The notes beneath the pieces were generated by a model. That model was given only the letters and a program-made list of their open reading frames with translations. It was not told where the DNA came from and did no database searches. Positions 1-9,165 of a DNA stretch of 64,000 bases are shown here, in pieces; position 1 is the first letter of the stretch; every line of letters starts with the position of its first letter. The stretch covers positions 186,001 through 250,000 of the forward strand of contig NZ_JABBNB010000002.1 of the NCBI RefSeq assembly GCF_012933505.1. The letters run 5' to 3'. The position numbers and the translations under genes were made by a program. Source of the stretch: Gordonia asplenii. GTDB lineage: Bacteria; Actinomycetota; Actinomycetes; Mycobacteriales; Mycobacteriaceae.

Positions 1-1
1 C

Positions 2-832
2 GTTCGCGAAGCAGCCATCAAACAGTTCGGCACGCACGGCGCATGGGGGTGGTTCAAACAGTTCTCCGCCGAGCAGGTCGCGCGGATGGAGGAACTCGGG
101 TTGGGGACCGTCTGGCTGGGCGGCTCGCCGAAGCATCTGCAGCCGGTACGCGACGTGCTGGCGGCGACGTCGTCGATCACCGTCGCCACCGGCATCGTCA
201 ACATCTGGAACACCGATGCGCGGGTGATCGGGGAGGAATTCCTCGCGCTCGACGCCGAGCATCCGGGCCGCTTCTATCTCGGTATCGGAGCCGGTCATCC
301 GGAGGCCACGCAGGAGTATGCGACGCCCTACGAGGCGGTGAGCCGCTATCTGGACGTGCTCGACGAGGTCGGGGTGCCGGTTCATCGCCGCCTGCTCGCC
401 GCCCTCGGCCCGCGCATGCTGCGACTGTCGGCGGACCGCTCGCTGGGCGCGCACCCGTACCTGACGCCGCCGCCGCACACGAAGATCGCCCGGGAGACGC
501 TCGGGTCGTCGGCGCTGCTGGCTCCCGAGCACAAGGTCGTCGTCGACACCGATCCGGTCGCCGCGCGTGCGGTGGGACGGCCGCCCGTCGACCAGCCCTA
601 CCTGCATCTGCGCAACTACGTCAGCAATCTCAAGCGGCTCGGTTTCACCGACGCCGACATCGCCGACGGCGGCAGCGACGCACTCATCGACGCGTTGGTG
701 GCACACGGCGATGCGGCGACGGTGCGCGCGAAAGTCGACGAGCATCTCGCGGCCGGTGCCGATCACGTGACCATTCAGGTGCTGGGATCGTCGGACCCGA
801 CGGTCGAATTGGCGGCGATCCTGGGCAAGTAG
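2..832 (+). CDS. LLM-class F420-dependent oxidoreductase (5' truncated)
   Basis: The reading frame is open from the first bases of the window, so the start lies outside; about 276 residues are visible. The protein reads as a bacterial luciferase-like TIM barrel: an ATGIVNIW strand, then GRFYLGIGAGHPE, and a late GADHVTIQVLG strand near the C-terminus. This pattern fits the F420-dependent TIGR03620-type subfamily common in mycobacteria, where reduced coenzyme F420 is the hydride donor. The substrate cannot be told from sequence. It ends 11 bp before the convergent SIMPL-domain gene. Confidence 0.85.
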   Translation, partial: VREAAIKQFGTHGAWGWFKQFSAEQVARMEELGLGTVWLGGSPKHLQPVRDVLAATSSITVATGIVNIWNTDARVIGEEFLALDAEHPGRFYLGIGAGHPEATQEYATPYEAVSRYLDVLDEVGVPVHRRLLAALGPRMLRLSADRSLGAHPYLTPPPHTKIARETLGSSALLAPEHKVVVDTDPVAARAVGRPPVDQPYLHLRNYVSNLKRLGFTDADIADGGSDALIDALVAHGDAATVRAKVDEHLAAGADHVTIQVLGSSDPTVELAAILGK

Positions 833-843
833 CGGGCGGCAGC

Positions 844-1575
844 CTAGTCCAGCTGGTACTTCACCGTCACGGTGAACGTCAGGGTCTGCTGCCCCGGCTC
901 CACCGGGATCGGTGCCGCGGCGACGTCGGCCCGGCTGAAGGTGCCCGGCGTCTTGGCGGCCTGATCCTGCCCCGTCGTCGCCTCGGTGATGGTGAGGACT
1001 TTGCCGAGGGAATCGCCGGCGAGGTCGGCGTACTGTCCGGCGCGCGAGCGGGCATCGTTGAACGCGGCCTCGCGGGCCTGGCGCATCAGGTCGGAGTCGT
1101 CGTCGATGGAGAACGACACATTGGAGATGCGGGTGTTGTCCCCGCCCGCGGTGGGCGCCGCGGCCAGAATCGTCGACGCCTTGGTGAGGTCGCGGATGGT
1201 GATCCGCAGCGAATTGGTGGCCTGGTAGCCGGAGATCTGCGACGTCCCGCCGGGCAGTGGCGAGGAATACTGCGGGTTCAGACTGACCGTCTGCGTCTGG
1301 ATGTCTTTGCGTTCGACGCCCGCTGCGACGACGGCGTCGGTGACCTTCTTGACCTTCGCGCTGGCCTGATTGAGCGCCGACGTCACGTCGGCTCCCTCGG
1401 CTTCGATCCCGACGTCGGCTTTGAGCGTGTCCGGGGTGCCGGTCACCTTGCCGCTGCCGATCACGGTGATGCTGCGCGCCTGATCGACCGGGTCGTCGGT
1501 GCCGCACGCGGCGACGCCCCCGATGAGCACCGCCGCCCCGAGCGCCGCGGCGAGTCGTCGAGTCCAGATCTTCAT
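844..1575 (-). CDS. SIMPL-domain (DUF541) lipoprotein
   Basis: Predicted exported lipoprotein of 243 aa. The N-terminus has basic residues (MKIWTRR), a hydrophobic stretch and the lipobox GGVAAC, so acylation at Cys is expected. The mature part carries a SIMPL/DUF541 pattern (ITVIGSGKVTGTPDTLKADV, then VSLNPQYS, and a C-terminal TFTVTVKYQLD). The family's role in actinobacteria is unclear. An in-frame start 60 nt upstream exists, but the ATG at 1575 has an AAGG about 9 nt upstream and gives a proper signal peptide, so I chose it. It follows the small membrane gene at 1628-2011 on the same strand by 52 nt, which suggests cotranscription. Confidence 0.85.
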   Translation of the reverse strand: MKIWTRRLAAALGAAVLIGGVAACGTDDPVDQARSITVIGSGKVTGTPDTLKADVGIEAEGADVTSALNQASAKVKKVTDAVVAAGVERKDIQTQTVSLNPQYSSPLPGGTSQISGYQATNSLRITIRDLTKASTILAAAPTAGGDNTRISNVSFSIDDDSDLMRQAREAAFNDARSRAGQYADLAGDSLGKVLTITEATTGQDQAAKTPGTFSRADVAAAPIPVEPGQQTLTFTVTVKYQLD

Positions 1576-1627
1576 CGAGTGCACCTTCCCATCGGTGTCG
1601 ATCCCACCGCTGTCGGTCCCATCGCTG

Positions 1628-2011
1628 TCAGTCATTCGACGTCAGGATCGACAGCGCCCAGCTGACGGCGGAGATGACCAGCGCGCCGAAGATCGCCGAC
1701 CAGAAGAAGTCGTCGACCTGCAGGCCCCAGTGTGTGGTGTTCTTGGTGATCCACGCGGTGATCTCCAGCATGAATGCGTTGATGACGATGTGAATCAGTC
1801 CGACGGTTAGAATATAGAGCGGGATCGCGACGATCTGTACGATCGGCTTGATCACCGCGTTGACCACCCCGAAGATCAGCGCGACGACGAAGATGATGCC
1901 CGCCTTCTGCCAATTGTCGTGGTACCCGACGAAGTCGATGCCGCCGACGATCAGCGAGGCGATCCACAGCGCGAACCCCGTGCAAACGGTGCGAATCAGA
2001 AACGGACCCAT
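1628..2011 (-). CDS. Phage holin family (Phage_holin_4_2-like) small membrane protein
   Basis: 127-aa integral membrane protein with about four hydrophobic helices (FLIRTVCTGFALWIASLIVG; IFVVALIFGVVNAVIKPI; VAIPLYILTVGLIHIVINAF; IFGALVISAVSWALSIL). The NAVIKPI and ILTVGL motifs are typical of the PF04020 family, which despite its name is widespread in bacterial chromosomes and is not tied to phage. The frame extends 46 codons further upstream, but that part is not hydrophobic and crosses the intergenic region, so I start at the Met of MGPFLIRT. It is divergent from the large operon beginning at 2171. Confidence 0.8.
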   Translation of the reverse strand: MGPFLIRTVCTGFALWIASLIVGGIDFVGYHDNWQKAGIIFVVALIFGVVNAVIKPIVQIVAIPLYILTVGLIHIVINAFMLEITAWITKNTTHWGLQVDDFFWSAIFGALVISAVSWALSILTSND

Positions 2012-2170
2012 ACCGAGATAGTGCCATGAACGTGTTCTCGATGTCGGCAGCCGCGCCCGGGGAGAGTTCGGGGTGCAGTTCAGGGGAACGACCGGTGGCG
2101 AGCGGCCGGTTACTCCGGTTGGATGACTACGGTCGTCCAAACAACACACGTGTCAGGGGGATATGACAGC

Positions 2171-2638
2171 ATGGCGGATGTGTCGTCGTTCAATCCCTTT
2201 GGGCCGTCGAGCGATTCGGGGAACCACCCGGGCGCACGCCCCGGCCCGCCGTCGGGCTCCCCGTTCGGGCCGCCGTCGTCGGTGCCCGGACCCTCCGCAA
2301 ACCAGCCGAATCCGACACCGGGTCGGGCATTCGACGTCGCCGGACCGCCGAGCGGACTGCTGTTCGCCGCGGGCGCGTCGGCGCTCGTCGGCCTGGGCGC
2401 CGCCATCGCGGGCGTGATCGAGCGAAACTGGATCTCGGTGATCGGGTGGGCCTTCGCGGGACCCGTCGCGATCATCGTGCTCGGGCTGTTCGTCGCCGCC
2501 GACACCAAGCGGCAGGCCGAGCCGGTCTACGCGCGGCCGGGCTGGTTGTCAGTGGTGTATGGGATCGTCGCCGCATTGATCGTGATCGGGATCGTCGTGG
2601 CGTCGGTGGGTGTCGCCCTGTGGATCGGACACATATGA
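2171..2638 (+). CDS. Pro-rich small membrane protein, first gene of the GTPase/TerD operon
   Basis: 155 aa. The first ~60 residues are disordered and Pro/Ser/Gly-rich with an FNPFGPSS motif; three hydrophobic helices follow at about residues 62-83, 88-108 and 126-150. I recognise no named family. A GGGGG tract about 9 nt upstream supports the ATG at 2171 over the in-frame ATG at 2123. Its stop overlaps the next start (ATGA at 2635-2638), so translation is probably coupled to the vWA gene. The NPF motif recurs in other products of this operon, which suggests a shared interaction or tethering function; that is inference. Confidence 0.75.
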   Translation: MADVSSFNPFGPSSDSGNHPGARPGPPSGSPFGPPSSVPGPSANQPNPTPGRAFDVAGPPSGLLFAAGASALVGLGAAIAGVIERNWISVIGWAFAGPVAIIVLGLFVAADTKRQAEPVYARPGWLSVVYGIVAALIVIGIVVASVGVALWIGHI

Positions 2639-5493
2639 GAATCGTTCACACCGGCCGCCGCGTCGGCGCGTTGATAGCGGCAGTTCTGCTGGTCGCGCTG
2701 ACGTCGGTGCTGTGGTCGGCCACCGCGCACGCCGACTCCGACGACGCGGGTGTCAACCGGTTCGGAGCCTGCCTGGCCGCCAACAAGTCGGGTCAGGTGC
2801 TGTTCCTGATGGACGAGTCGTACAGCCTTCATGACACCGACCCGCAGGCCGCGCGTGTGACGGCGTCGAAGTACCTGGCCGAACAACTGCAGACGTTCGC
2901 CGCCGACACCGGTGCGAAGATCGACGTCGCCGTGTCCTCGTTCGCGCAGGACTACACCGAACTCAAGGGGTGGCAGGAGCTGAGTTCGTCGTCGATCGGG
3001 TCGATCACCGACACGCTCGCGACGCTCAAGACCCGCAACACCGGCCAGGACACCGACTATCTGACGGCGCTCAGCGGAGCGCAGAAGACGCTCGCTGCGC
3101 GCAAGCCGGCCAACGGGGCGTCGGGCTGCCAGCTGATTGCCTGGTTCACCGACGGTTCGATGGATTTCAACGTCGACAACCGGCAGGGACCCAAGACCAA
3201 GGACTACGCGCCCGGGGTGGAGCTCAACGGGCCCGCCGACGTCGCGAAGGTGACCGCCGCGGCCACCAAGGGCATCTGCCGGTCCGGTGGTGTCGCCGAC
3301 CAACTGCGGTCGTCGGGCGTGATCACCATCGGCATCGGCCTGCAGAGCACCGCGGGCGACTCGTCGACCTTCGATCTGATGAAGTCGATCGCCACCGGTC
3401 AGCAGACCTCGACGGGGTCGTGCGGCGACATCACCTCACCGACGCCGGGCAGCTTCTATCCGGTGTCGAACATCGACGATCTGCTGTTCGCGTTCGACAA
3501 ACTCAGCACCCCCGGTCAGCCGCCGATCACCTCCGAAGCGGGTGCGTGCGTCAAGACCGTCTGCGAAAAGGGCAAACACAAGTTCGTGCTCGACACATCG
3601 GTCGGCAGTGTCTCCATCCTGGCCTCTGCCGATCGGGAGGGCCTGGTCCCGGTGCTCGTCGCGCCGAACGGCAGCGAGACCCGAATGACCTCGGCCGGCT
3701 CGTCCGACGTCGCCGGGGTGACCGTCGGCTATCGCAACCCGTCGAGCAAGACCGTCGCGGTGCGGATGACCAACCGCGACGCCCCCGGCTGGTCGGGCGT
3801 CTGGGCGCTGGTCTACATCGCACCCGACGGCGCCGCGGCTGCGCAGACCAGATCGAGCATCCACATCACCGGTGACCTGCTGCCGTCGTGGCCGGGCAAG
3901 GCGACCACGAAGCTGCACAGCGGTGACACCTCGGTCGGCATGACCTTCGCCGTCACCACCACCGACGGCAAGGCGGTCGACGCCGCGGCGATTCCGGGCA
4001 AGGCGGCGCTGTCGGCGCAATTGGTGACCGCCGCGGGCAAGACCATCCCGATCACCTCCACCGACCTCGACAAATCTCAGATCACGCAGAAGCAGACGGT
4101 CAGCCTGGCCGGCGTCGCGCCGGGTAATGCCACCCTGCGGATGACGCTGAAGGTCACCACCGCGCCCGCCCGAGATCGCACCGGAACGATGGTCGCGGGC
4201 ACGGTGCTGTCGCCGCAGAACGTCGATCTGCCGGTGACCGTCTCCGCGCCGGTGGGCTATCCGCAGCTGGGTTCCTCGATCGACTTCGGCCGCCTCGACG
4301 GCGCCGGTTCGTTGACCGGCGCGCTGGCGATCACCGGCCCGGGCTGCGTCTGGATGAACTCCTCCACGCCGGCGAAGATCCTCGCCTCACCGGTGGACAA
4401 CCCGACGGTGACGTCGGGCTCCGACGCCAAGTCGAACTGCGTCAAGGTGGCCGACGGGCAGACCGGCCAGTTGCCGCTCACCCTGTCGGTACCGGGCGAG
4501 GCCAATGGCACGGTCAACGGCAAGGTGTCGATCATGGTGGCACCCACCGACGGTTCGGCCGCGCCGGTCGCCGTCGACGTGCCGTTCACGGCGTCGTTGA
4601 GCAAGAAGCTCGACGTCGAGCGCGCCATCGGTGCATTCGTGATCGCGTTGATCCTCGGACCGCTGATTCCGCTGCTGCTGCTGTATCTCGTCAAGTGGCT
4701 GAGCTCGCGCATCCCGGCGAAGGCCTTGCGGTCCGAGCAGATCCGCGTGCAGGTCAACGGTTCGACCGTGCTGCGCGACGGCGCGCCGTTCGCGCTGCGC
4801 GACAACGACCTCGTGCGGATGGTGCCCGGGCTCGACGCTCCGGCCCGCCGACTCGACCTCGGCGGGGTGGCGCTCAAGGTCCATCTCGGCCTGGCCCCGT
4901 TCGGTACCGGCTTCGTCGTCGCGTCCGCATCGGGGGCGGCGGGTGCCGCCGGTAAGACCGGGGATACGCACGGCACGACCCCAGACGCGAAACTGCCGCT
5001 GGCGGTTCATAATTCGTGGTTCATCCTGCACGACCCGAACGGTCCCGCCGACGCCGCGACCGTCGTCGTGCTGGCCGGCGCCGACGCGACGGCGACGGTG
5101 CGCGCGCGGATCGAGTCGGAGATCAACTCGACGCTGCCGCGTATTCTCGGCGAGCTTCGGGCGAAAGCTGCTCCGGGACAACCGAATTCATCCGGTGGCC
5201 CGGGGGATCAGCCCAACCCGTTCGGTACCGGGCCCAGCGCGCCGCCGCCGACGAACCCGTTCGCGGGAGGGGCGCCGAGCGCGGACCCGTTCGGGCACAC
5301 GCAGGTGCGGCCCGGCTCGGGTCAAACCCAGTACGGTCAACCCCCGCAGGGGCGGCCCCAATACGGTCAGCCCCAGTATGGTCAGCCCCAACCCGGCCGG
5401 TATCCGCCCGGGCCGCAGCAGGGTGGACCGAATCCGTTCGGACCGAGCGGACAACAAGGCGGGCAGCAACCGCGAAATCCGTTCGAGCGGTAG
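2635..5493 (+). CDS. Surface-anchored von Willebrand factor A domain protein
   Basis: 952 aa with a Sec-type signal peptide (hydrophobic core around residues 10-30, likely cleavage after AHA). The vWA domain begins at once with VLFLMDESYS, a MIDAS DxSxS motif (D60, S62, S64), and continues with a WFTDGS strand. A long beta-rich extracellular region follows, then one TM helix (AFVIALILGPLIPLLLLYLV) near residues 663-685, then a cytoplasmic domain of about 170 aa. The C-terminus is a low-complexity tail with repeated NPF/DPF and QYGQPQ units. Topology: a metal-binding vWA sensor outside, with the tail inside where the cytosolic partners are. ATGA overlap with the gene before. The ligand is unknown. 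Confidence 0.85.
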   Translation: MRIVHTGRRVGALIAAVLLVALTSVLWSATAHADSDDAGVNRFGACLAANKSGQVLFLMDESYSLHDTDPQAARVTASKYLAEQLQTFAADTGAKIDVAVSSFAQDYTELKGWQELSSSSIGSITDTLATLKTRNTGQDTDYLTALSGAQKTLAARKPANGASGCQLIAWFTDGSMDFNVDNRQGPKTKDYAPGVELNGPADVAKVTAAATKGICRSGGVADQLRSSGVITIGIGLQSTAGDSSTFDLMKSIATGQQTSTGSCGDITSPTPGSFYPVSNIDDLLFAFDKLSTPGQPPITSEAGACVKTVCEKGKHKFVLDTSVGSVSILASADREGLVPVLVAPNGSETRMTSAGSSDVAGVTVGYRNPSSKTVAVRMTNRDAPGWSGVWALVYIAPDGAAAAQTRSSIHITGDLLPSWPGKATTKLHSGDTSVGMTFAVTTTDGKAVDAAAIPGKAALSAQLVTAAGKTIPITSTDLDKSQITQKQTVSLAGVAPGNATLRMTLKVTTAPARDRTGTMVAGTVLSPQNVDLPVTVSAPVGYPQLGSSIDFGRLDGAGSLTGALAITGPGCVWMNSSTPAKILASPVDNPTVTSGSDAKSNCVKVADGQTGQLPLTLSVPGEANGTVNGKVSIMVAPTDGSAAPVAVDVPFTASLSKKLDVERAIGAFVIALILGPLIPLLLLYLVKWLSSRIPAKALRSEQIRVQVNGSTVLRDGAPFALRDNDLVRMVPGLDAPARRLDLGGVALKVHLGLAPFGTGFVVASASGAAGAAGKTGDTHGTTPDAKLPLAVHNSWFILHDPNGPADAATVVVLAGADATATVRARIESEINSTLPRILGELRAKAAPGQPNSSGGPGDQPNPFGTGPSAPPPTNPFAGGAPSADPFGHTQVRPGSGQTQYGQPPQGRPQYGQPQYGQPQPGRYPPGPQQGGPNPFGPSGQQGGQQPRNPFER

Positions 5494-5559
5494 CGGTCAG
5501 CCCATGCCTGCACATTCGTCGATTCCAGTGAGGACCGCACCGGCTATGAAGAGAGTTCC

Positions 5560-8500
5560 GTGATGAAGAGATTTCTGATTGTCGGTTGCGGCGGCTCCGG
5601 CGGCGCCACGTTGGCCTACATGATGGATCAACTCCGGTCCGACCTCGCGGCGCACGGCATCAACCGGCTGCCCGCCGGATGGCAGTTCGTCCACCTCGAC
5701 GTCCCGACGGCGCCGTCGCCGGTCGAGGGTGTCGGGAGCGTGCGCGATCAGGGCGGCGTCTACGTCGGCACCGGACCGGAGAGCGACAGCTACCGCGTGC
5801 TCGACAACGCGTTGAGCCAGCGGCTGGCGGCCAATTCGGCCCTGGACACCGTCGCCACCTGGGCGCCGCGCGATCCCGACACCGTCTACACACCGCTGTC
5901 TACGGGTGCCGGGCAGTACCGGGCGCTGGGCCGGATGATCACGCTGAGCCGTCTCACCGCCGTCCGCAACGCGCTGCAGCGCGCCTGGGACGAGCTGTAC
6001 CTGAACTCCACCGACACCGAGATGCGTTCGCTGCACATCCCCGGCACCGGCGGCTACAACGCCGAGGACCAGCCGATCGTGCTGGTGGTGTCGTCGATGG
6101 CGGGGGGCGCGGGCGCATCGATGGCCCTCGACGTGTGTCGCATCCTCACCCTGGTGTCCGGCGTGGACCCCAAGCTGATGGGCGTGTTCATGGTGACGCC
6201 CGACATCTTCGAGTCGCTGCCCGATTCCGCGGTCACCGGAACCCGCGCCAACGCGTTGGCGATGCTCGGTGAGATCGTGGCGAGTCAGACCGGGTCGGCC
6301 CGCGAGACCGACGTCGCGCTGCTGCGTGCGCTGGGCCATGAGAACGGCCAGGGCGAACGCATCCCGTTCGCCCGGGTGTTTCCGGTCGGACGCTACGTCG
6401 GGGCTCAGCGCACCGTCTTCGGCGACGGCACCCCCGGCGCGGTCTATCGTGGCCTCGGTCGCGGACTGTCCGGATTGATCCTGTCCGGTCCGGCGACCCA
6501 GCAATTCGTCGAATGGGATCTGACCAACGCCGTCGGCGATCAGGGGTCGCTGGAGTACCTCGGCTGGGGCAACCAGCAGTGGAACAACGTGCCATGGGGC
6601 ACCTTCGGTTTCGCGAGTCTGTCGATGGGCCGCGATCGCTACGCCGAATACGCCGCCCAGCGCCTGGCCCGCTCCGCGGTCGACAAGCTACTGCACGGCC
6701 ACCTGCAACGCGGCAACGAGGCGTCCGACGAGGAGCAGGTCAACGCCATCCTCGACAATCAGTGGGGCAATATCTGCGCGACGCTCGGCCTTCCGGCGGT
6801 CAACGATCCGTCGTCGGCGGGTATCGGTCCCTGGCTGGCCACCACGGTGCTGCCGGGCAACCAGGTCGCCAACCACGCGGTGAGCATCCTCAATTCCGCG
6901 GTGCGCCCGTACATCGACCAGACGCCGGGCGTCAACGGCGAACAGTGGGTGGCCCGGGTGTACCAGGTGCTCGGCGAGCGCCGCCAACTGCTCATCGAGG
7001 GGGCGAACAACGCCGCCTACGGCGTCGCCTATCACTGGCATCTGAATTTCGTTGCGGCACTTGAGCTTGCGACGTCACGGGCGATCGCCACCCAGGGGCT
7101 GCCCTACGCCACCGGTTTGGTCAAACGGGTGGCACGGATGCTGCAGGACGTGATTCTTCCTGCGACGCAAGACCTTTCGAACTTCGGTCCGCGGGACATC
7201 GCCGAGCTGCCCGGCCATGTGCAGATGGCGTTGGCCTCCATCAAGGGCACGCTGTCCAACCCGGCGGCACCGGCCGAGGCGATGCTCGACGGCGCCCGCG
7301 AGACGGTGGAACGCCAGGTGTACGCGGCCTTGTCGCATCACGTGTCGATCGCCGTCGGCGCGATGATCAACGAGGTGTTCGAGCCGCTGGTCGACGCGCT
7401 GAACGAGTCGCAGACCGTTCTGCGGCAGGCGGCGTCGTCGACGCGTCGCGAGGTGGGGCTGGCGCTGCTGCAGACCACCGAGTACGCGGCGTGGCCCGCC
7501 GACCGCGACGACATGGTCGCCGAGCGTTTCGCGGAGGCCGACAACGAGGTGATGCTCACTCGCTCAGCGGATTTCAAGCAGCGCTACGAGTTCGACCTGC
7601 CGATGTCGGTCGGCGCGGCCAATCCCGACCCGCGCTACTTCGCCGAGGGGGTGTCACGGGCGTCGGCGCATGTGATCACCGGCGAGTGGTCGACCGTCGC
7701 GGGGCTGCGTGCACCGGCCGAGGACCGGCCCGTCGTCGAACGCACCTCGACGTGGCTGTCGCGGGCGTTCCCGCGGCATCCGGAGACCGGGGACGGACTG
7801 ATCACCGCGCGGGCCGCCTACGACGTCCACGTCCGGCCGGCCGAGTTGCTCGACCGCGCCCGGCGATTCATCGCCCGCCCGGGTGAATCCTTCGACAGAT
7901 TCTGCTCGGTGTCGTTGCGCGAGTACGTGATCGGAGCCGACGCGCTCGAATCAGAGCTGGCTGCGCGGCGCGCGGACGTCGTGCTGCGGTTCCGCGAGGC
8001 GATCAACCTGGCCCGGCCGCTGGCCAGCGTCAACGAGAACGCGATGCAGGCCATCCACGGCGTCGCCGAGATGGTCTACCGCTACAAGTTCTCCGCGATC
8101 CCGTTCCAGGGGCTCGCCGTCGCACCGGAGATGGAAGCCGCTCTGGCACAACAGTCGCGAGTCGACAAGAAGAGCGCCGACGCCCTGCGCAACGCCCTGA
8201 CCGATGAAGCCAGGATCAAGCGCATCGACATCTTCGGTTCCTACCCGAACTACTCGCCACTGGCGTACGAGTCGGTCGTCGAGCCGGCGTCGAGGCAGTG
8301 GCTGGCGTCGTCGACGGGCCAGCGCAAGGCGTTCTGGACGATGCGTCGTTCGCGGCCGTTGGAGGCGAGTCTGCCGATGCACGAGAATGAACGCCGCGCG
8401 ATGGTCGCCGGTTGGGTGCTCGGCCGCGCCATCGGTCGCGTCCAGGTGCCCGCGGCGCCCTTCACCCAGGCCGCCCACGTGTGGGATGACGAAGTGCACC

Positions 8501-9165
8501 AATGGATTCCGTTCCCCAATCCGTTGTTGACACCGCCCTCGGAATTCCTCGCCGACTACGACTGGCTGCCCGCGGTCCTGGAGAGCGTGCTGCTCGCGAT
8601 GGCGCAGTCGCATCAACCGCCGGCGATGGCCTCGATGAAGCCGTACCGGGCGCTGCGTCGGATTTACGACGCGGGCAAGGAGAACCAGACGTCGGGCCTG
8701 GACCAACTGGCCGGCTCGATCGCGCTGGCCGACTGGCTGCGCACCGGTGAGACCGGTACCGGGGTCGCGTCGGTGATCACCGAGACCGGCCCCAAGGAGA
8801 CCATCGAGCATCGGGCCGAGCGGCTGCGCGGCTATCTGGAGGAGTACCGCGCGTTCGTCGGGCATCACTACATGAAGCCCGGGTCGGGCGGCGGGCCGGG
8901 CACCCCCGGGGCCGCCGGCGGCGGCATCTTCTCCGTCCTGTCGGTGCGTCAGCAGGCGTCGAAGACACCGGTCTTCCGTGACCTGGCTCCCGACGTGTAC
9001 TGGGCGACGACGCAGTTGATCGATCTCATTCCGGGTGCCGTCGAAGCGGCCCGACGCGCGCCCATGCCTGCGCCGGGTCCGTTGCCCGCCGGTCAGGGCG
9101 GCCAGAGTTTCGAGGTGCCGAGGATGGATTCGAGTTTCGAGGCGCCGAAGGGCGGTAATTTCTGA
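5560..9165 (+). CDS. Tubulin-like domain protein (Tubulin_2 family)
   Basis: 1201 aa. The N-terminus IVGCGGSGG (residues 7-15) is the tubulin/FtsZ-type first glycine loop. SSMAGGAGAS (178-187) fits the tubulin signature loop that contacts the nucleotide phosphates, in the degenerate form seen in the Tubulin_2 family. The long alpha-helical remainder has no hallmark I can name; the end is Gly/Pro-rich. It probably binds GTP and may polymerise, but neither can be shown here. The GTG at 5560 and ATG at 5563 are both possible starts. The stop shares its last base with the next ATG (TGATG at 9163-9167). Confidence 0.85.
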   Translation: MMKRFLIVGCGGSGGATLAYMMDQLRSDLAAHGINRLPAGWQFVHLDVPTAPSPVEGVGSVRDQGGVYVGTGPESDSYRVLDNALSQRLAANSALDTVATWAPRDPDTVYTPLSTGAGQYRALGRMITLSRLTAVRNALQRAWDELYLNSTDTEMRSLHIPGTGGYNAEDQPIVLVVSSMAGGAGASMALDVCRILTLVSGVDPKLMGVFMVTPDIFESLPDSAVTGTRANALAMLGEIVASQTGSARETDVALLRALGHENGQGERIPFARVFPVGRYVGAQRTVFGDGTPGAVYRGLGRGLSGLILSGPATQQFVEWDLTNAVGDQGSLEYLGWGNQQWNNVPWGTFGFASLSMGRDRYAEYAAQRLARSAVDKLLHGHLQRGNEASDEEQVNAILDNQWGNICATLGLPAVNDPSSAGIGPWLATTVLPGNQVANHAVSILNSAVRPYIDQTPGVNGEQWVARVYQVLGERRQLLIEGANNAAYGVAYHWHLNFVAALELATSRAIATQGLPYATGLVKRVARMLQDVILPATQDLSNFGPRDIAELPGHVQMALASIKGTLSNPAAPAEAMLDGARETVERQVYAALSHHVSIAVGAMINEVFEPLVDALNESQTVLRQAASSTRREVGLALLQTTEYAAWPADRDDMVAERFAEADNEVMLTRSADFKQRYEFDLPMSVGAANPDPRYFAEGVSRASAHVITGEWSTVAGLRAPAEDRPVVERTSTWLSRAFPRHPETGDGLITARAAYDVHVRPAELLDRARRFIARPGESFDRFCSVSLREYVIGADALESELAARRADVVLRFREAINLARPLASVNENAMQAIHGVAEMVYRYKFSAIPFQGLAVAPEMEAALAQQSRVDKKSADALRNALTDEARIKRIDIFGSYPNYSPLAYESVVEPASRQWLASSTGQRKAFWTMRRSRPLEASLPMHENERRAMVAGWVLGRAIGRVQVPAAPFTQAAHVWDDEVHQWIPFPNPLLTPPSEFLADYDWLPAVLESVLLAMAQSHQPPAMASMKPYRALRRIYDAGKENQTSGLDQLAGSIALADWLRTGETGTGVASVITETGPKETIEHRAERLRGYLEEYRAFVGHHYMKPGSGGGPGTPGAAGGGIFSVLSVRQQASKTPVFRDLAPDVYWATTQLIDLIPGAVEAARRAPMPAPGPLPAGQGGQSFEVPRMDSSFEAPKGGNF

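Noticed and set aside
43..1665. Long plus-strand frame of 540 codons across the oxidoreductase and SIMPL genes
   Set aside because: Arg/Gly/Ala-rich shadow frame that runs antisense to one gene and out of frame with another; no domain features.
1628..2011. Prophage remnant, because of the holin-family label
   Set aside because: The PF04020 family is common in chromosomes and no other phage gene is nearby.
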